This document shows, one piece after another, positions 1 through 9,202 of a stretch of 64,000 nt of DNA. The stretch's first letter is position 1. Each line of letters starts with the position of its first letter. Made by a program: the position numbers and the translations under genes. The stretch is from Sodalis praecaptivus (GTDB taxonomy: Bacteria > Pseudomonadota > Gammaproteobacteria > Enterobacterales > Enterobacteriaceae): the NCBI RefSeq assembly GCF_000517425.1, contig NZ_CP006569.1, forward strand, positions 3,400,760 through 3,464,759. The letters are read 5' to 3'. The notes beneath the pieces are model-generated. The model searched no databases and was not told where the DNA came from. It was given only the letters and a program-made list of their open reading frames with translations.

Positions 1-27
1 TTAATCGGAGGATTTGCCGCGCTACCG

Positions 28-1935
28 TTAGGCGTTCAACAGTTGGTTCATACGGCGGATGAACTGGTTAGGATCCTCAAGGGTACCGCGCTCGGCCAGT
101 AACGCCTGGTCCAGCAGCAGCTCTACCCAATCGCCAAACGCGCCGTCATCGGCCAGATCGGCGGTGCGTTTTACCAGCGGGTGCTCCGGGTTCAGCTCGA
201 AGATATACTTGATCTCCGGCGCGGCCTGGCCTGCGGCGGCGAACAGTTTGGCCATTTGCGTCGTCATATCATTGGCGTCAGTGGTGACGACCGCCGGAGT
301 ATCGGTCAAGCGATGGGTCAGCCGCACCTCTTTGATGCGCTCGCCGAGATAGGTCTTCACGCGTTCAACGAAAGGCTCAAGCGCCTTTTCGGCCTCTTTT
401 TGCTCTTCGTTTTCCTCATCGGCCAGTTTATCCAGCGAGGGGTCGGCTTTGCTGACAGACTGGAAAGCTTTACCATCAAATTCCGTCAGATAGCTCATCA
501 TCCATTCATCGATACGATCGGAGAGCAGCAGCACTTCGATGCCTTTCTTACGCAGCAGCTCCAGATGCGGACTGCTCTTGGCGGCGGCATAGCTGTCGGC
601 GGTGATATAGTAAATTTTCTCTTGCCCTTCCACCATGCGGCCAACGTACTCTTCCAGCGCGACGGTTTGCGCCGGGCTATCGCCGTGGGTCGAGGCGAAA
701 CGCAGCAGTTTGGCCACCGCTTCACCGTTGGCGGGATCCTCGCCCGGCCCTTCTTTCAGCACCAACCCGAACGCCTGCCAGAACGATTGATACTGTTCAG
801 CGTCGTCTTTGGCCAGCTTTTCCAGCATCGACAGGGCGCGTTTGGTCAGCGCACCTTTCAGATTCTGCGTAATCCGGCTGTCTTGCAAAATTTCCCGCGA
901 CACGTTCAGCGGCAGATCGTTGGAATCAATTAACCCCTTCACGAAACGCAAATAGTTCGGCATGAATTGTTCGGCATCATCCATGATGAATACGCGCTGC
1001 ACGTAGAGTTTAAGCCCGTGTTTGTGCTCACGGTTCCACATATCCCAAGGCGCCTTTGCCGGGATGTAAAGCAGGCTGGTGTATTCCTGTTTCCCTTCGA
1101 CGCGGTTGTGGCTCCAGCTTAACGGGTCGCTGAAGTCATGGGACAGATGCTTATAAAATTCTTTATATTCGTCGTCGCTGATATCGGCCTTGTTACGGGT
1201 CCACAGCGCCTGCGCTTTATTGATTTTTTCCCAGGTCACGACCTCTTCGTCGCTGCCTTCTTGGTCACTGCCTTCCTCGTCGCTTTGAGTCCGCGTCTCG
1301 ATTTCCACCGGCAGCGCGATGTGGTCGGAGTATTTGCCGATGACGCTTTTGAGGCGCCAGTCGTCGAGGAACTCGTCCTCGCCCGCGCGCAAATGCAGGG
1401 TAATCTCCGTCCCACGCTCCGGCTTCACGATATCGGCAATGGTATAATCGCCCTCGCCGGCGGATTCCCAAAACACCCCTTCGTCGGCATTCGCGCCGGC
1501 GGCCCGGGTGCGTACGGTGACCTTGTCCGCCACGATAAACGCCGAATAGAACCCGACGCCGAATTGGCCGATAAGCTGGCTGTCTTTTAGCTGATCGGAT
1601 CCCATCGATTCAAGGAAGGCCTTGGTGCCGGATTTGGCAATGGTTCCCAAATTGTCGATCACTTCGTCGCGGCGCATGCCGATACCGTTATCGCTGAGCG
1701 TGATCGTGCGTTTCTCTTTATCGCAGGACAGACGAACGCGCAAATCGCCGTCCCCTTCGTATAAATCCGGCTGCGACAGAGCGCGAAAACGCAGTTTATC
1801 CGCCGCATCCGATGCGTTGGAAATCAATTCGCGCAGGAAGATCTCTTTATTGGAATAAAGGGAATGGATCATCAGATGAAGCAGCTGCTTTACTTCCGAT
1901 TGGAATCCGCGGGTTTCTTGTCCTTTCATACTCAT
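28..1935 (-). CDS. htpG: Molecular chaperone HtpG (bacterial Hsp90)
   Basis: This encodes the cytosolic ATP-dependent Hsp90 chaperone that remodels client proteins together with DnaK. The 635-residue product has the GHKL ATPase N-terminus, with [12 protein letters not shown] near residues 39-50, SDNGIGM near 81-87 and [11 protein letters not shown] near 123-133, followed by the middle and C-terminal dimerisation domains. E. coli HtpG has 624 residues. The extra length comes mostly from an acidic repeat at residues 217-231 ([15 protein letters not shown]) in the linker between the N-terminal and middle domains. The start could be Met1 or Met3; E. coli begins at the equivalent of Met3 (MKGQETRGF). 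A heat-shock type promoter lies just upstream. The gene stands alone, next to recR in the same direction. Confidence 0.98.
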   Translation of the reverse strand: MSMKGQETRGFQSEVKQLLHLMIHSLYSNKEIFLRELISNASDAADKLRFRALSQPDLYEGDGDLRVRLSCDKEKRTITLSDNGIGMRRDEVIDNLGTIAKSGTKAFLESMGSDQLKDSQLIGQFGVGFYSAFIVADKVTVRTRAAGANADEGVFWESAGEGDYTIADIVKPERGTEITLHLRAGEDEFLDDWRLKSVIGKYSDHIALPVEIETRTQSDEEGSDQEGSDEEVVTWEKINKAQALWTRNKADISDDEYKEFYKHLSHDFSDPLSWSHNRVEGKQEYTSLLYIPAKAPWDMWNREHKHGLKLYVQRVFIMDDAEQFMPNYLRFVKGLIDSNDLPLNVSREILQDSRITQNLKGALTKRALSMLEKLAKDDAEQYQSFWQAFGLVLKEGPGEDPANGEAVAKLLRFASTHGDSPAQTVALEEYVGRMVEGQEKIYYITADSYAAAKSSPHLELLRKKGIEVLLLSDRIDEWMMSYLTEFDGKAFQSVSKADPSLDKLADEENEEQKEAEKALEPFVERVKTYLGERIKEVRLTHRLTDTPAVVTTDANDMTTQMAKLFAAAGQAAPEIKYIFELNPEHPLVKRTADLADDGAFGDWVELLLDQALLAERGTLEDPNQFIRRMNQLLNA

Positions 1936-1991
1936 GTTTTACCTCAATCCAAATGCGACCAAACAGGCGGTTAAAGACGGCAATGATGAAC

Positions 1992-2020
1992 AAATGGGGT
2001 TAAGACGAAGGGATTTCAAG
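1992..2020 (-). promoter_or_regulatory. Sigma-32 heat-shock promoter of htpG
   Basis: Read on the minus strand, CTTGAAA (2020-2014) and CCCCATTT (1999-1992) are separated by 14 bases. This matches the sigma-32 consensus (CTTGAA, 11-16 bases, CCCCATNT) almost perfectly. It lies about 57 bases upstream of the htpG start, and htpG is a known sigma-32 gene in E. coli. The elements are seen directly; their use is inferred. Confidence 0.85.
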
Positions 2021-2025
2021 CGGTA

Positions 2026-2061
2026 AGAAAAAAAAGCGCGCAAACGGCCGGCGAACCGGCC
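2026..2061 (-). terminator. Possible terminator after recR
   Basis: Downstream of recR, a GGCCGG/CCGGCC stem with a four-base loop (2046-2061) is followed on the minus strand by a run of about nine T residues (2035-2027). About ten bases separate stem and T-run, longer than in a typical intrinsic terminator, so the call is tentative. Confidence 0.4.
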
Positions 2062-2071
2062 TGAGGCGAGG

Positions 2072-2677
2072 TTAGAATTTAATCGGGTGGCGACCGGCCA
2101 GCGAGTGCGACAGCGTGGTGCCGTCCACCATTTCAAGCTCGCCGCCAACCGGCACGCCGTGAGCGATGCGGCTGGCCATCACGCCGTAATGCGCGCACAG
2201 TTCGGCGATGTAATTGGCGGTGGCTTCCCCCTCCACCGTCGGGTTGGTGGCGAGGATCACCTCCTGGAGGCTCTCGCTCTCAAGCCGCTCCTGCAGCCGG
2301 CTGAGACCGATATCGTCCGGGCCGATACCGTCAAGGGGCGACAGGTGCCCCATCAGCACGAAATAGCGCCCGGCGAATTGGCCGGTCTGCTCAATGGCGT
2401 GAATATCCGCCGGGCTTTCGACCACGCAGATCTGGCCGGACTGCTGCCGGCGGGGATTCGCGCAAATAGTGCAGATCGCTTGTTCGGTGAAGGTGCGGCA
2501 ATCGGCGCAGTGGCCGATTTCCGACATCGCGCGGGTCAGCGCCTGCGCCAGGCGCATCCCGCCGCTGCGATCGCGCTGCAACAGGTGGAAAACCATACGC
2601 TGCGCCGATTTCGGCCCGACGCCCGGCAGGCAGCGCAAGGCCTCCGTCAATGCCTCCAGTAATGGACTGGTTTGCAT
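2072..2677 (-). CDS. recR: Recombination mediator RecR
   Basis: RecR works with RecF and RecO to load RecA on SSB-coated single-stranded DNA at gaps. The 201-residue protein has the usual family length and layout: an N-terminal helix-hairpin-helix ([12 protein letters not shown], about residues 17-28), a four-cysteine zinc site at C57, C60, C69 and C72, then a Toprim domain from about residue 80 ([15 protein letters not shown]) and a C-terminal Walker-B-like segment. Its start codon overlaps the stop of ybaB by one base (TGATG). The ybaB-recR pair downstream of dnaX is a conserved enterobacterial arrangement, which suggests co-transcription and coupled translation. Confidence 0.97.
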   Translation of the reverse strand: MQTSPLLEALTEALRCLPGVGPKSAQRMVFHLLQRDRSGGMRLAQALTRAMSEIGHCADCRTFTEQAICTICANPRRQQSGQICVVESPADIHAIEQTGQFAGRYFVLMGHLSPLDGIGPDDIGLSRLQERLESESLQEVILATNPTVEGEATANYIAELCAHYGVMASRIAHGVPVGGELEMVDGTTLSHSLAGRHPIKF

Positions 2678-3006
2678 CAGAACGGCATTTTAAAACCAGG
2701 AGGAAGCTGCATGCCGCTGGAGACGGCGGCCATCTTTTCCTTCTGGGTTTCAGCGACACGGCGGGCGGCGTCGTTGAACGCCGCGGCGATCAGATCTTCT
2801 AGCATGTCTTTGTCATCTTCCAGCAGGCTGGGATCGATTTCGACACGGCGGCAATTGTGCGCGCCATTGATGGTGATCTTGACCAGGCCGGCGCCCGACT
2901 CACCGGTCACCTCCAGCTGCGCGATCTCTTCTTGCATGCGCTGCATTTTTTCCTGCATTTGCTGGGCCTGCTTCATCAGATTGCCCATTCCGCCTTTACC
3001 AAACAT
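2677..3006 (-). CDS. ybaB: Nucleoid-associated protein YbaB/EbfC
   Basis: This is a small dimeric DNA-binding protein of the YbaB/EbfC family, associated with the nucleoid. The product is 109 residues, the same as in E. coli. It begins [22 protein letters not shown], a Met/Gln-rich amphipathic helix typical of the family, followed by the beta-rich core (residues about 30-75). The C-terminus ends PPGFKMPF as in E. coli. The gene lies 59 bases after dnaX and overlaps recR by one base, so it is the middle member of a dnaX-ybaB-recR operon. Confidence 0.95.
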   Translation of the reverse strand: MFGKGGMGNLMKQAQQMQEKMQRMQEEIAQLEVTGESGAGLVKITINGAHNCRRVEIDPSLLEDDKDMLEDLIAAAFNDAARRVAETQKEKMAAVSSGMQLPPGFKMPF

Positions 3007-3065
3007 AGTCTTCTCTCTCAGTTGCGTCGGGCCGCACTGGCGGCATGTTGCCGCAGCGCGGCGGG

Positions 3066-5480
3066 TTATACGGGTCGGATACTGTCTTCATCCAACTCGG
3101 CGTCAAAAAAACGCCGCAGCATTTGAATGTGCGAATCGTTCATCATCGCTTCCCGCGCCCGCATCAGTTTCTCTTCGTAAATCGCCTGGCGCCATTCCAG
3201 CGGCGTTTTCATCGCCGGATTATCATCTTCCGTTACGGTTAATTCAACCGGTGCGCCCAAATCGGCGCTGAGCGCGTCGCGCAGGGCGTTTTGCGCCGTC
3301 GCCGAATTCAAATGACGCTGCGAGGCGCGCAGGTGCAGACAGACCTTGCCCGGCGCCAAATCTTCTTTCCAGGCGTTCAAAGCAAGCTGCTGCACCAGCT
3401 TGGGCACCGCCAGCCGATGCACCTGCGCCGCCCAGGGATCGCGTTCCAGCGCTTCTTCCGCCAGAGACAAGGCCAGTTCCGGCGTTTTTTCATGCTCCAG
3501 CGCCGTGCGCAGCGCTTTCGGAGTGGTCACCGGCGCCGGCTCAGCTTCTGGCTGCTGGCTGGCACGCCAGCGGTAAGCCTCCGGTCGCGGCGTTTTCACC
3601 GAATCTTCCCGTCCGGCGGCAGGCTGACGCTGCTGGGCGCGTTCGCCCACGGTGGCCAGCCGCTCCAGCGCGCTGACGGCCGCTTTTTGGCGCGCCGGCG
3701 CCGGTTCAGCCTTTTTTGTTTTTTGGCTCTCCTGACGTCGCAGCAAGGCGGTACGGGCCTGCAAGAGCTGCGCGGTCGCGTCCGGCAATGGACTATCGCC
3801 GCCGGGGGGCGGAGCGGGCGGCTCGGCATTTTCCGGCATTACCGCCTCCGGCTGCCATTCAGCCTGCGCCTCATCATCATCGAAGCCGCTGGCGGCATAC
3901 GCCTCCATCAGGCTTTCATCCACACTGTCAACCGCAGTGGCTTGCCGGGTAGCGGCCGCGCCGCCGCCCGGTAGAGACGGGGTCTGCCCGCCGGTCAACG
4001 CTGGTGCTGGCGCAGAAACGCCAGCGGCCGGTTTATGCCCCGGTGCCGCCTGTCCAGCGACATGGCCGGCATGCGCACTGCGCGTTGGGCTATCGCTCCC
4101 GTCGCCCCCCTGGGCACCTACCGCCTTGTCTGACGCCGAGAGGCGCCCTTGCCCGCCATGGGGACTGGGCACCCTCTCAGACGCCGCCAGGGGGGCTATG
4201 TCCGGTGCCGCGCCCGGCCGGCCCTTAGCGAGGGGGGAGACATTAACGCCGGCGCGCGACGTCACGCGATCCGCGGACGCGGCCTCTGAGGCGACGGCTG
4301 CGCCGGCGGCAGCTCCACCCTGGCCGGCGCCGGGGCTGAATTCAGCCGTTTTTTTTTCCGCATTGGCGGGTATCACCGCCGCTTCCACCGCGGCAGGATG
4401 AAACGCCAGCGCGCGCAATAGGGTCATTTCAACCCCCATCCTGGGGTCCGGTGCGAAAGGCAGCTCTTTGCGCCCTATAAGCAAAGTTTGGTAATACAGC
4501 TGCAAATCGGCCGGAGGAAGGCGACGGGCCAATTCCCGCAAACGCGGCACGATGCCGGGGTCTTCCTCATCGTTGAGTTGGTCCGGCAAAAGCTGCCCCA
4601 TCGCGAGACGGTGTAGCAAAGAGAGCATTTCCAGGAGCAGAGCTTGCCAATCCATACCGCGAGCGGCGCATTGCGCAAGCTGCGCCATCATCGCGCCGCC
4701 GTCGGCGTCGGCCAGCGCTTCGATAAGCGCCAGCGGCTGCTCGGTGTTCAACGTGCCGAGCATGAGGCTTACCGCCTCAGCGCTGACCTCCCCCTGCCCC
4801 ATGGCGATAGCCTGATCGGCCAGGCTCAGGGCGTCACGCATGCTGCCGTCGGCGGCGCGAGCCAGCAGTTGCAGCGCGCGCGGCGCGGCGGCGATATGCT
4901 CCTGCTGCAACACCGTCGATAGCTGACCGCGGATTTGCTCGACGTCGAGCGCTTTTAAATGAAATTGTAAACAGCGGGAAAGAATGGTCACCGGTAATTT
5001 TTGCGGATCGGTGGTGGCCAGTAAAAATTTGACGTGCGCCGGCGGCTCCTCCAGCGTTTTTAACAGCGCGTTGAAGCTATGGCGGGACAGCATATGCACT
5101 TCATCGATGAGATACACCTTGAAGCGGCCGCGCGCCGGCGCGTACTGGACGTTATCCAGCAGATCGCGGGTATCCTCAACTTTGGTCCGCGAGGCGGCGT
5201 CGATTTCAATCAGATCGACGAAGCGGCCCTGCTCGATTTCGCGGCAATTATCGCACTGGCCACAGGGGGTGGCGGTGATACCGGTTTCGCAATTCAGCCC
5301 TTTCGCCAGAAGACGGGCGATGGTGGTTTTACCCACGCCGCGGGTGCCGGATAACAAATAGGCATGATGGATCCTGCCCAATGATAGGCCGTTCGCCAGC
5401 GCCGTCAGGACATGCTCCTGACCTACTACATCGGCAAATGTTTGCGGACGCCACTTACGGGCAAGCACCTGATAGCTCAT
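3066..5480 (-). CDS. dnaX: DNA polymerase III tau/gamma subunit DnaX
   Basis: DnaX forms the clamp-loader core and, as tau, tethers polymerase cores and the DnaB helicase. The AAA+ domain is intact: Walker [10 protein letters not shown] near residues 45-53, zinc-module cysteines (C64, C73, C76, C79 region), DEVHML Walker B and the sensor SRC motif. The product is 804 residues against 643 in E. coli. The extra length lies between the clamp-loader part (ending near residue 365) and the tau-specific C-terminus, in an Ala/Gly/Pro/Ser-rich linker. Residues about 413-470 read like a translated GC-rich repeat. A programmed -1 frameshift heptamer (A AAA AAG, 3717-3711) ends at codon 590, which would give a gamma form of about 591 residues. 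The apt gene lies 74 bases upstream. Confidence 0.97.
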   Translation of the reverse strand: MSYQVLARKWRPQTFADVVGQEHVLTALANGLSLGRIHHAYLLSGTRGVGKTTIARLLAKGLNCETGITATPCGQCDNCREIEQGRFVDLIEIDAASRTKVEDTRDLLDNVQYAPARGRFKVYLIDEVHMLSRHSFNALLKTLEEPPAHVKFLLATTDPQKLPVTILSRCLQFHLKALDVEQIRGQLSTVLQQEHIAAAPRALQLLARAADGSMRDALSLADQAIAMGQGEVSAEAVSLMLGTLNTEQPLALIEALADADGGAMMAQLAQCAARGMDWQALLLEMLSLLHRLAMGQLLPDQLNDEEDPGIVPRLRELARRLPPADLQLYYQTLLIGRKELPFAPDPRMGVEMTLLRALAFHPAAVEAAVIPANAEKKTAEFSPGAGQGGAAAGAAVASEAASADRVTSRAGVNVSPLAKGRPGAAPDIAPLAASERVPSPHGGQGRLSASDKAVGAQGGDGSDSPTRSAHAGHVAGQAAPGHKPAAGVSAPAPALTGGQTPSLPGGGAAATRQATAVDSVDESLMEAYAASGFDDDEAQAEWQPEAVMPENAEPPAPPPGGDSPLPDATAQLLQARTALLRRQESQKTKKAEPAPARQKAAVSALERLATVGERAQQRQPAAGREDSVKTPRPEAYRWRASQQPEAEPAPVTTPKALRTALEHEKTPELALSLAEEALERDPWAAQVHRLAVPKLVQQLALNAWKEDLAPGKVCLHLRASQRHLNSATAQNALRDALSADLGAPVELTVTEDDNPAMKTPLEWRQAIYEEKLMRAREAMMNDSHIQMLRRFFDAELDEDSIRPV
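3711..3717 (-). promoter_or_regulatory. dnaX programmed -1 frameshift site
   Basis: On the dnaX strand the zero-frame codons ACA AAA AAG form the slippery heptamer A AAA AAG. After a -1 slip the next codon is GGC followed by TGA, so the shortened gamma protein would end one residue later. An AGGAG element lies 11 bases upstream of the heptamer, and GC-rich inverted sequence follows it, mirroring the stimulatory Shine-Dalgarno and stem-loop of E. coli dnaX. The elements are read directly; the function is transferred from E. coli. Confidence 0.88.
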
Positions 5481-5554
5481 GAGTCGCGATTTACGTCGGA
5501 GGAACAGAATGCCATGCTAACACAGCCTCACATCGCAGCGCGAGGCTGTTGTCA

Positions 5555-6106
5555 TCAGTGGCCGGGGAAGAGCACCAGACTGTAACTCGTTACGCCGATA
5601 CCGTTGAGAAGCGTTTCACCGCCGAGGTCGGCCAGATTGATAACGAAGGCCGCATCCTGCACATCGCCGCCGAGCCGCCGGATAAGCTTTACCGTGGCGC
5701 CGATGGTCCCGCCGGTGGCGAGCAGATCGTCCACCACCAGCACTTTATCGCCGGGGACGATGGCGTCTTTATGGATTTCCAGGCTGTCGGTACCGTATTC
5801 CAGCACGTAGTTTTCGCTAATGGTTTCACGCGGCAGCTTGCCGGGTTTGCGCACCGGCACGAACCCCAGCCCCAACGCCAGCGCGACCGGCGCGCCGAAC
5901 AAAAATCCGCGCGCTTCGGTGCCGACGATTTTGGTCAGCCCTGCATCGCGATAACGATCGGCCAGCAAGGCGATGCTGGCGGCATAGGCATGCGGATCTT
6001 CAAGCAGACTGGTGACATCGCGAAACAAAATACCGGGTTTCGGATAGTCTGGAACCGATTTTATGCTTTGCTTGATTAATGCTAATTGTTGTTCCGTAGC
6101 GGTCAT
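5555..6106 (-). CDS. apt: Adenine phosphoribosyltransferase
   Basis: Apt salvages adenine with PRPP to give AMP and pyrophosphate in the cytosol. The start chosen ([16 protein letters not shown]) gives 183 residues, the E. coli length. The frame stays open a further 29 codons upstream, but that extension has no homology. The PRPP-binding motif [13 protein letters not shown] sits at residues 122-134, and the purine-site region [15 protein letters not shown] at about 61-75. It lies directly upstream of dnaX in the same direction, as in E. coli. A short inverted repeat (ACAGCCTC/GAGGCTGT, 5522-5549) separates the two genes but has no T-run. Confidence 0.96.
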   Translation of the reverse strand: MTATEQQLALIKQSIKSVPDYPKPGILFRDVTSLLEDPHAYAASIALLADRYRDAGLTKIVGTEARGFLFGAPVALALGLGFVPVRKPGKLPRETISENYVLEYGTDSLEIHKDAIVPGDKVLVVDDLLATGGTIGATVKLIRRLGGDVQDAAFVINLADLGGETLLNGIGVTSYSLVLFPGH

Positions 6107-6365
6107 AGTGGGTATGCCTGGAAAGCCTTTATTCATCATTAACGCGGATCTTGTCATGGCTAAATAAGACTGACCGCGCACGAAAGCGCCCAAATCTATG
6201 CAAACTGCCGCGAAAATGCAACCTCCGGCAAACGCAGAGAAGGCAATTATTGACGTGGCGCAAGCTGCACCGGCCGCCTCCGCGCGTTAATGCAGTGCAT
6301 CGCAGAAAACGACGGGGTATTATCATAAAAGTCGACCCCGATGTCATTCATTACAGGTAAATGGC

Positions 6366-6896
6366 GTGCACGCATCTCAACTGATTACCGTTCTTGGCGC
6401 CCGTCTAAACGATTTAGCCGTACGCATCGAAGCCCAGGGACACCCTGTTGTGAAGCAATCCCGTTTCGATCATCTGCTCTTTAGCACCCGCGGCAACCGC
6501 CTGGGCGACTATTTGTCCGAGAGCCGCGCAACGCTTGCGCATTTGACCAGCGCGGTGGAACAGGGTCGTACCGAGCGCGTGGCCTGGCTGGCCCAGCGGC
6601 TAACCGATCAAATGTTGGCGCTCTCCCGTGAACTGGCCACGCAAAATCTGCGCCAGGCGGCCCCCGCCGCCGCACCGGAGGATATTTACGCCCGCCTGGC
6701 CGAGCATCAGGACTATGAGCGGCGGCTGCTGGCGATGATCCGCGATCGCGATAGCCTGCTCGCCGCCGCGGACGATCTGTCCCGCGCGCGGCAGTTGCAG
6801 CAGGAAATCGCCGCGCTGGAAGGCCGTCTACAGCGTTGCCGGCAGGCGCTGACCCGTCTCGAATACCAGATAGAGCGGCGCGAGCGGGGCGAATAA
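6366..6896 (+). CDS. priC: Primosomal replication protein N'' (PriC)
   Basis: PriC restarts stalled replication forks by loading DnaB helicase independently of PriA. The 176-residue product matches the 175-residue E. coli length. It has recognisable family segments: RFDHLLFSTRG (about residues 33-43), an internal VEQGRTERVAWLAQ stretch, and the basic C-terminal QDYERRLLAMIRDRD...RCRQALTRLEYQI helix region. Similarity is moderate, as is normal for this fast-evolving protein. The start is GTG at 6366. It is divergent from apt (259-base gap) and upstream of rsmS; in E. coli mscK adjoins this group but is absent here. Confidence 0.9.
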   Translation: MHASQLITVLGARLNDLAVRIEAQGHPVVKQSRFDHLLFSTRGNRLGDYLSESRATLAHLTSAVEQGRTERVAWLAQRLTDQMLALSRELATQNLRQAAPAAAPEDIYARLAEHQDYERRLLAMIRDRDSLLAAADDLSRARQLQQEIAALEGRLQRCRQALTRLEYQIERRERGE

Positions 6897-7004
6897 GAAA
6901 AAAAATTCGCCCGGCGGCACAAATGGATTACCTGTTCATCTTTTAGAGTGTAAATAATATCCTCTATACTTGAGTTTACAGCCTGAGTTGAGCAGGAGCG
7001 CGAG

Positions 7005-7154
7005 GTGACCCTCGAAGACGAATCCCCCGAAATCAAACTGGCGGTCGATTTGATTATGCTGCTTGAAAAGAACGAACTGGCACCAGAGCTGGTGCTGGCG
7101 GCGCTGGAGATTGTCAAAAATGATTATTTGCGCAAAGCGGATACGGTGGAATAA
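7005..7154 (+). CDS. rsmS: RsmS/YbaM-type small regulatory protein
   Basis: A 49-residue frame starts at GTG 7005 behind AGGAG (6994-6998, six bases before the start). The product reads VTLEDESPEIKLAVDLIMLL near the N-terminus and continues with ALEIVKNDY. This aligns with E. coli YbaM (53 residues; [33 protein letters not shown]). The family is called RsmS after its effect on secondary metabolism in Pectobacterium. Location right after priC supports the call. It ends 29 bases before the convergent acrR stop. Molecular function is not settled in the family. Confidence 0.85.
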   Translation: MTLEDESPEIKLAVDLIMLLEKNELAPELVLAALEIVKNDYLRKADTVE

Positions 7155-7183
7155 ACGTTGATCGCCTTTGCCTGGGCACGCCG

Positions 7184-7843
7184 TCAGACGGTTTGGGGGG
7201 CGTCGTGTTGCTCGCAGCGCAACATCGGGCTCATGCGCAACATGTCGATCAGCGCGAAAACCAGGGTGCGCGAGTCGGCCTGCAAATCAAAGCTCCCGGG
7301 AATGAACAACCAGTTTTCCATGAGGCCAGACATAGAGGCGCGCAACATGATCGCCGCACGGCGGCAGTGCAGGGTCGCGGGCAGTTGCCGTTGCGCGATG
7401 CAGCGACCGAGCGTGGCCTCAAGCCGGCCGTAACATTCGTCGAAAAGCTGCGAACGCACTTCTTGATACAGCGCCATTTCACCCACAAACTCGCATTTAT
7501 GAAACACAATTTCCATAAGCTCGCGCCACTGGCGATTGGATACGGTAGCGTCAAGAATGTAAATCATTGTCTCGGTTAACACATAAAGTGGATTGTCTGG
7601 ATATTTTGTCTGATACTCTGTTTCAAAATCTCGGACCTTACTGTCAGCCGTGTGAAGTATTTCATTAAATAACTCGGCTTTATTTTTGAAGTGCCAATAA
7701 ATCGCGCCGCGCGTCACCCCGGCCAATGCCGCGATATCATTGAGCGAGGTGGCGGATACACCTCTCTCGGAGAAGGCCTTAATTGCGGCGTCCAGTATAT
7801 GCTGGCGGGTTTCCTGAGCCTGTCGTTTGGTTTTTCGTGCCAT
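7184..7843 (-). CDS. acrR: TetR-family repressor AcrR
   Basis: AcrR is the local repressor of the AcrAB multidrug efflux pump and is released by drug binding. The 219-residue protein starts MARKTKRQAQETRQHILDAA, with the TetR helix-turn-helix at about residues 27-53 (VSATSLNDIAALAGVTRGAIYWHF). The remainder is the helical ligand-binding domain. E. coli AcrR has 215 residues. It is divergent from acrA across a 144-base intergenic region that carries a perfect AcrR-type operator. Its 3' end faces rsmS. Confidence 0.96.
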   Translation of the reverse strand: MARKTKRQAQETRQHILDAAIKAFSERGVSATSLNDIAALAGVTRGAIYWHFKNKAELFNEILHTADSKVRDFETEYQTKYPDNPLYVLTETMIYILDATVSNRQWRELMEIVFHKCEFVGEMALYQEVRSQLFDECYGRLEATLGRCIAQRQLPATLHCRRAAIMLRASMSGLMENWLFIPGSFDLQADSRTLVFALIDMLRMSPMLRCEQHDAPQTV

Positions 7844-7870
7844 AGTGCCGTTTTGGAGTGGTCTTTGGAT

Positions 7871-7896
7871 TTACATACATTCAAGAATGTATGTAA
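7871..7896. promoter_or_regulatory. AcrR operator between acrR and acrA
   Basis: A perfect 12-bp dyad, TTACATACATTC and GAATGTATGTAA, is separated by AA. Its core matches the E. coli AcrR operator (TACATACATT...AATGTATGTA). A TTTACA element overlaps its left edge and could serve as the acrA -35 box, with TAACAT at 7894-7899 as a -10 candidate, so binding would block acrAB transcription. The sequence is seen; repression is inferred from E. coli. Confidence 0.88.
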
Positions 7897-7987
7897 CATA
7901 GCATAACGAAAAATGTCGCGCAGCACTGTCTTTGGGGCTTGTGATCACTTGATCAATTTTTTCAAATCGGAATCTTGGGGTTTATCT

Positions 7988-9184
7988 ATGAACAAAAACA
8001 GAGGGCTATTGCCTCTGGCGGCCGTTCTGATGCTTTCCGGCAGTTTTATTCTCGCAGGCTGTGATAATAAAGAAGCCGCGCAGGCAGGTAATCAGCAGCA
8101 GGCTCCCGAAGTGGGCGTTGTGACGCTAAAAAAACAAGCGCTTAATGTCACCACCGACTTACCGGGCCGTACCGCCGCTTTCCGGGTCGCGGAAGTCCGT
8201 CCACAGGTCGATGGCATTATCCTGAAACGTAATTTCGTCGAAGGGAGCGATGTCACGGCAGGCGTCTCTTTGTATCAAATCGATCCGGCCACCTATCAGG
8301 CCGCCTATAACAGCGCCAAGGGCGATTTGGCGCAGGCGCAGGCGAATGCCGGCATCGCGCGGGTGACGGTAAACCGCTATAAGAAACTGCTCTCCACCAG
8401 CTATGTCAGCCGCCAAGACTATGATCAGGCGGTTGCGACGCTGGCGCAAAACGATGCGGCCGTGCAGGCGGCGCAGGCGGCGCTGGAAACCGCCCGCATC
8501 AATCTGGCCTACACCCGCGTCACCTCCCCGATAAGCGGCCGCATCGGCAAGTCCGCCTTTACCGAAGGCGCCTTGGTCACCAGCGCGCAAACCACCGCGA
8601 TGGCGACCGTTCAGCAGTTGGACCCGATGTATGTCGATGTCACCCAGTCGAGCAATGACTTCATGCGTCTGCGCCAAGAGCTGGAAAACGGCACGTTGAA
8701 ACAGCATGACGGTAAAGCGACGGTGCGCCTGTTGATGGAAAACGGCGGCGAATATGCACAGACGGGTACGTTGGAATTCTCCGATGTCACGGTGGATGAA
8801 ACCACCGGCTCCATTACGCTGCGCGCTATTTTCCCGAATCCGCAGCATACGCTACTGCCGGGTATGTTTGTGCGCGCCAAATTGGACCAGGGTATCAATG
8901 AAAACGCTTTACTCGTGCCTCAACAGGGCGTCACCCACACGCCCCGCGGCGAGGCGAGCGCCATGGTGGTCGGGAGCGACAATAAAGTCGCGATCCGCCA
9001 GATCACGGCGCCGCAGGCCATCGGCGATAAATGGTTAGTCACCGCCGGATTACAAGAAGGCGACAAGGTCATCGTCGCCGGCGTGCAAAAGGTGAAACCC
9101 GGCATGCAGGTCACCCCGAAAGAAGTGACCGACCAGGAAAAACAACCGGAACAACCGCAGCCTGACACCGCCAGTAAGTCTTAA
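7988..9184 (+). CDS. acrA: Multidrug efflux periplasmic adaptor AcrA
   Basis: AcrA is the periplasmic membrane-fusion lipoprotein that links AcrB to the outer-membrane channel TolC. The start at 7988 (MNKNRGLLPLAAVLML) gives 398 residues, against 397 in E. coli. The frame is open upstream to 7913, but that extension lacks homology. The lipobox is LAGC with the acylated cysteine at residue 25. Lipoyl/biotinyl-like half motifs flank an alpha-hairpin (about residues 95-175), followed by beta-barrel and membrane-proximal domains. The tail is Gln/Pro rich. acrB follows after 18 bases. It is controlled from the AcrR operator upstream. Confidence 0.97.
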   Translation: MNKNRGLLPLAAVLMLSGSFILAGCDNKEAAQAGNQQQAPEVGVVTLKKQALNVTTDLPGRTAAFRVAEVRPQVDGIILKRNFVEGSDVTAGVSLYQIDPATYQAAYNSAKGDLAQAQANAGIARVTVNRYKKLLSTSYVSRQDYDQAVATLAQNDAAVQAAQAALETARINLAYTRVTSPISGRIGKSAFTEGALVTSAQTTAMATVQQLDPMYVDVTQSSNDFMRLRQELENGTLKQHDGKATVRLLMENGGEYAQTGTLEFSDVTVDETTGSITLRAIFPNPQHTLLPGMFVRAKLDQGINENALLVPQQGVTHTPRGEASAMVVGSDNKVAIRQITAPQAIGDKWLVTAGLQEGDKVIVAGVQKVKPGMQVTPKEVTDQEKQPEQPQPDTASKS

Positions 9185-9202
9185 CAGGAACGGGTAACCC
9201 TT

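Noticed and set aside
7913..7987. Longer N-terminus of acrA
   Set aside because: The lipoprotein signal and homology begin at ATG 7988, and an upstream extension would bury the lipobox.
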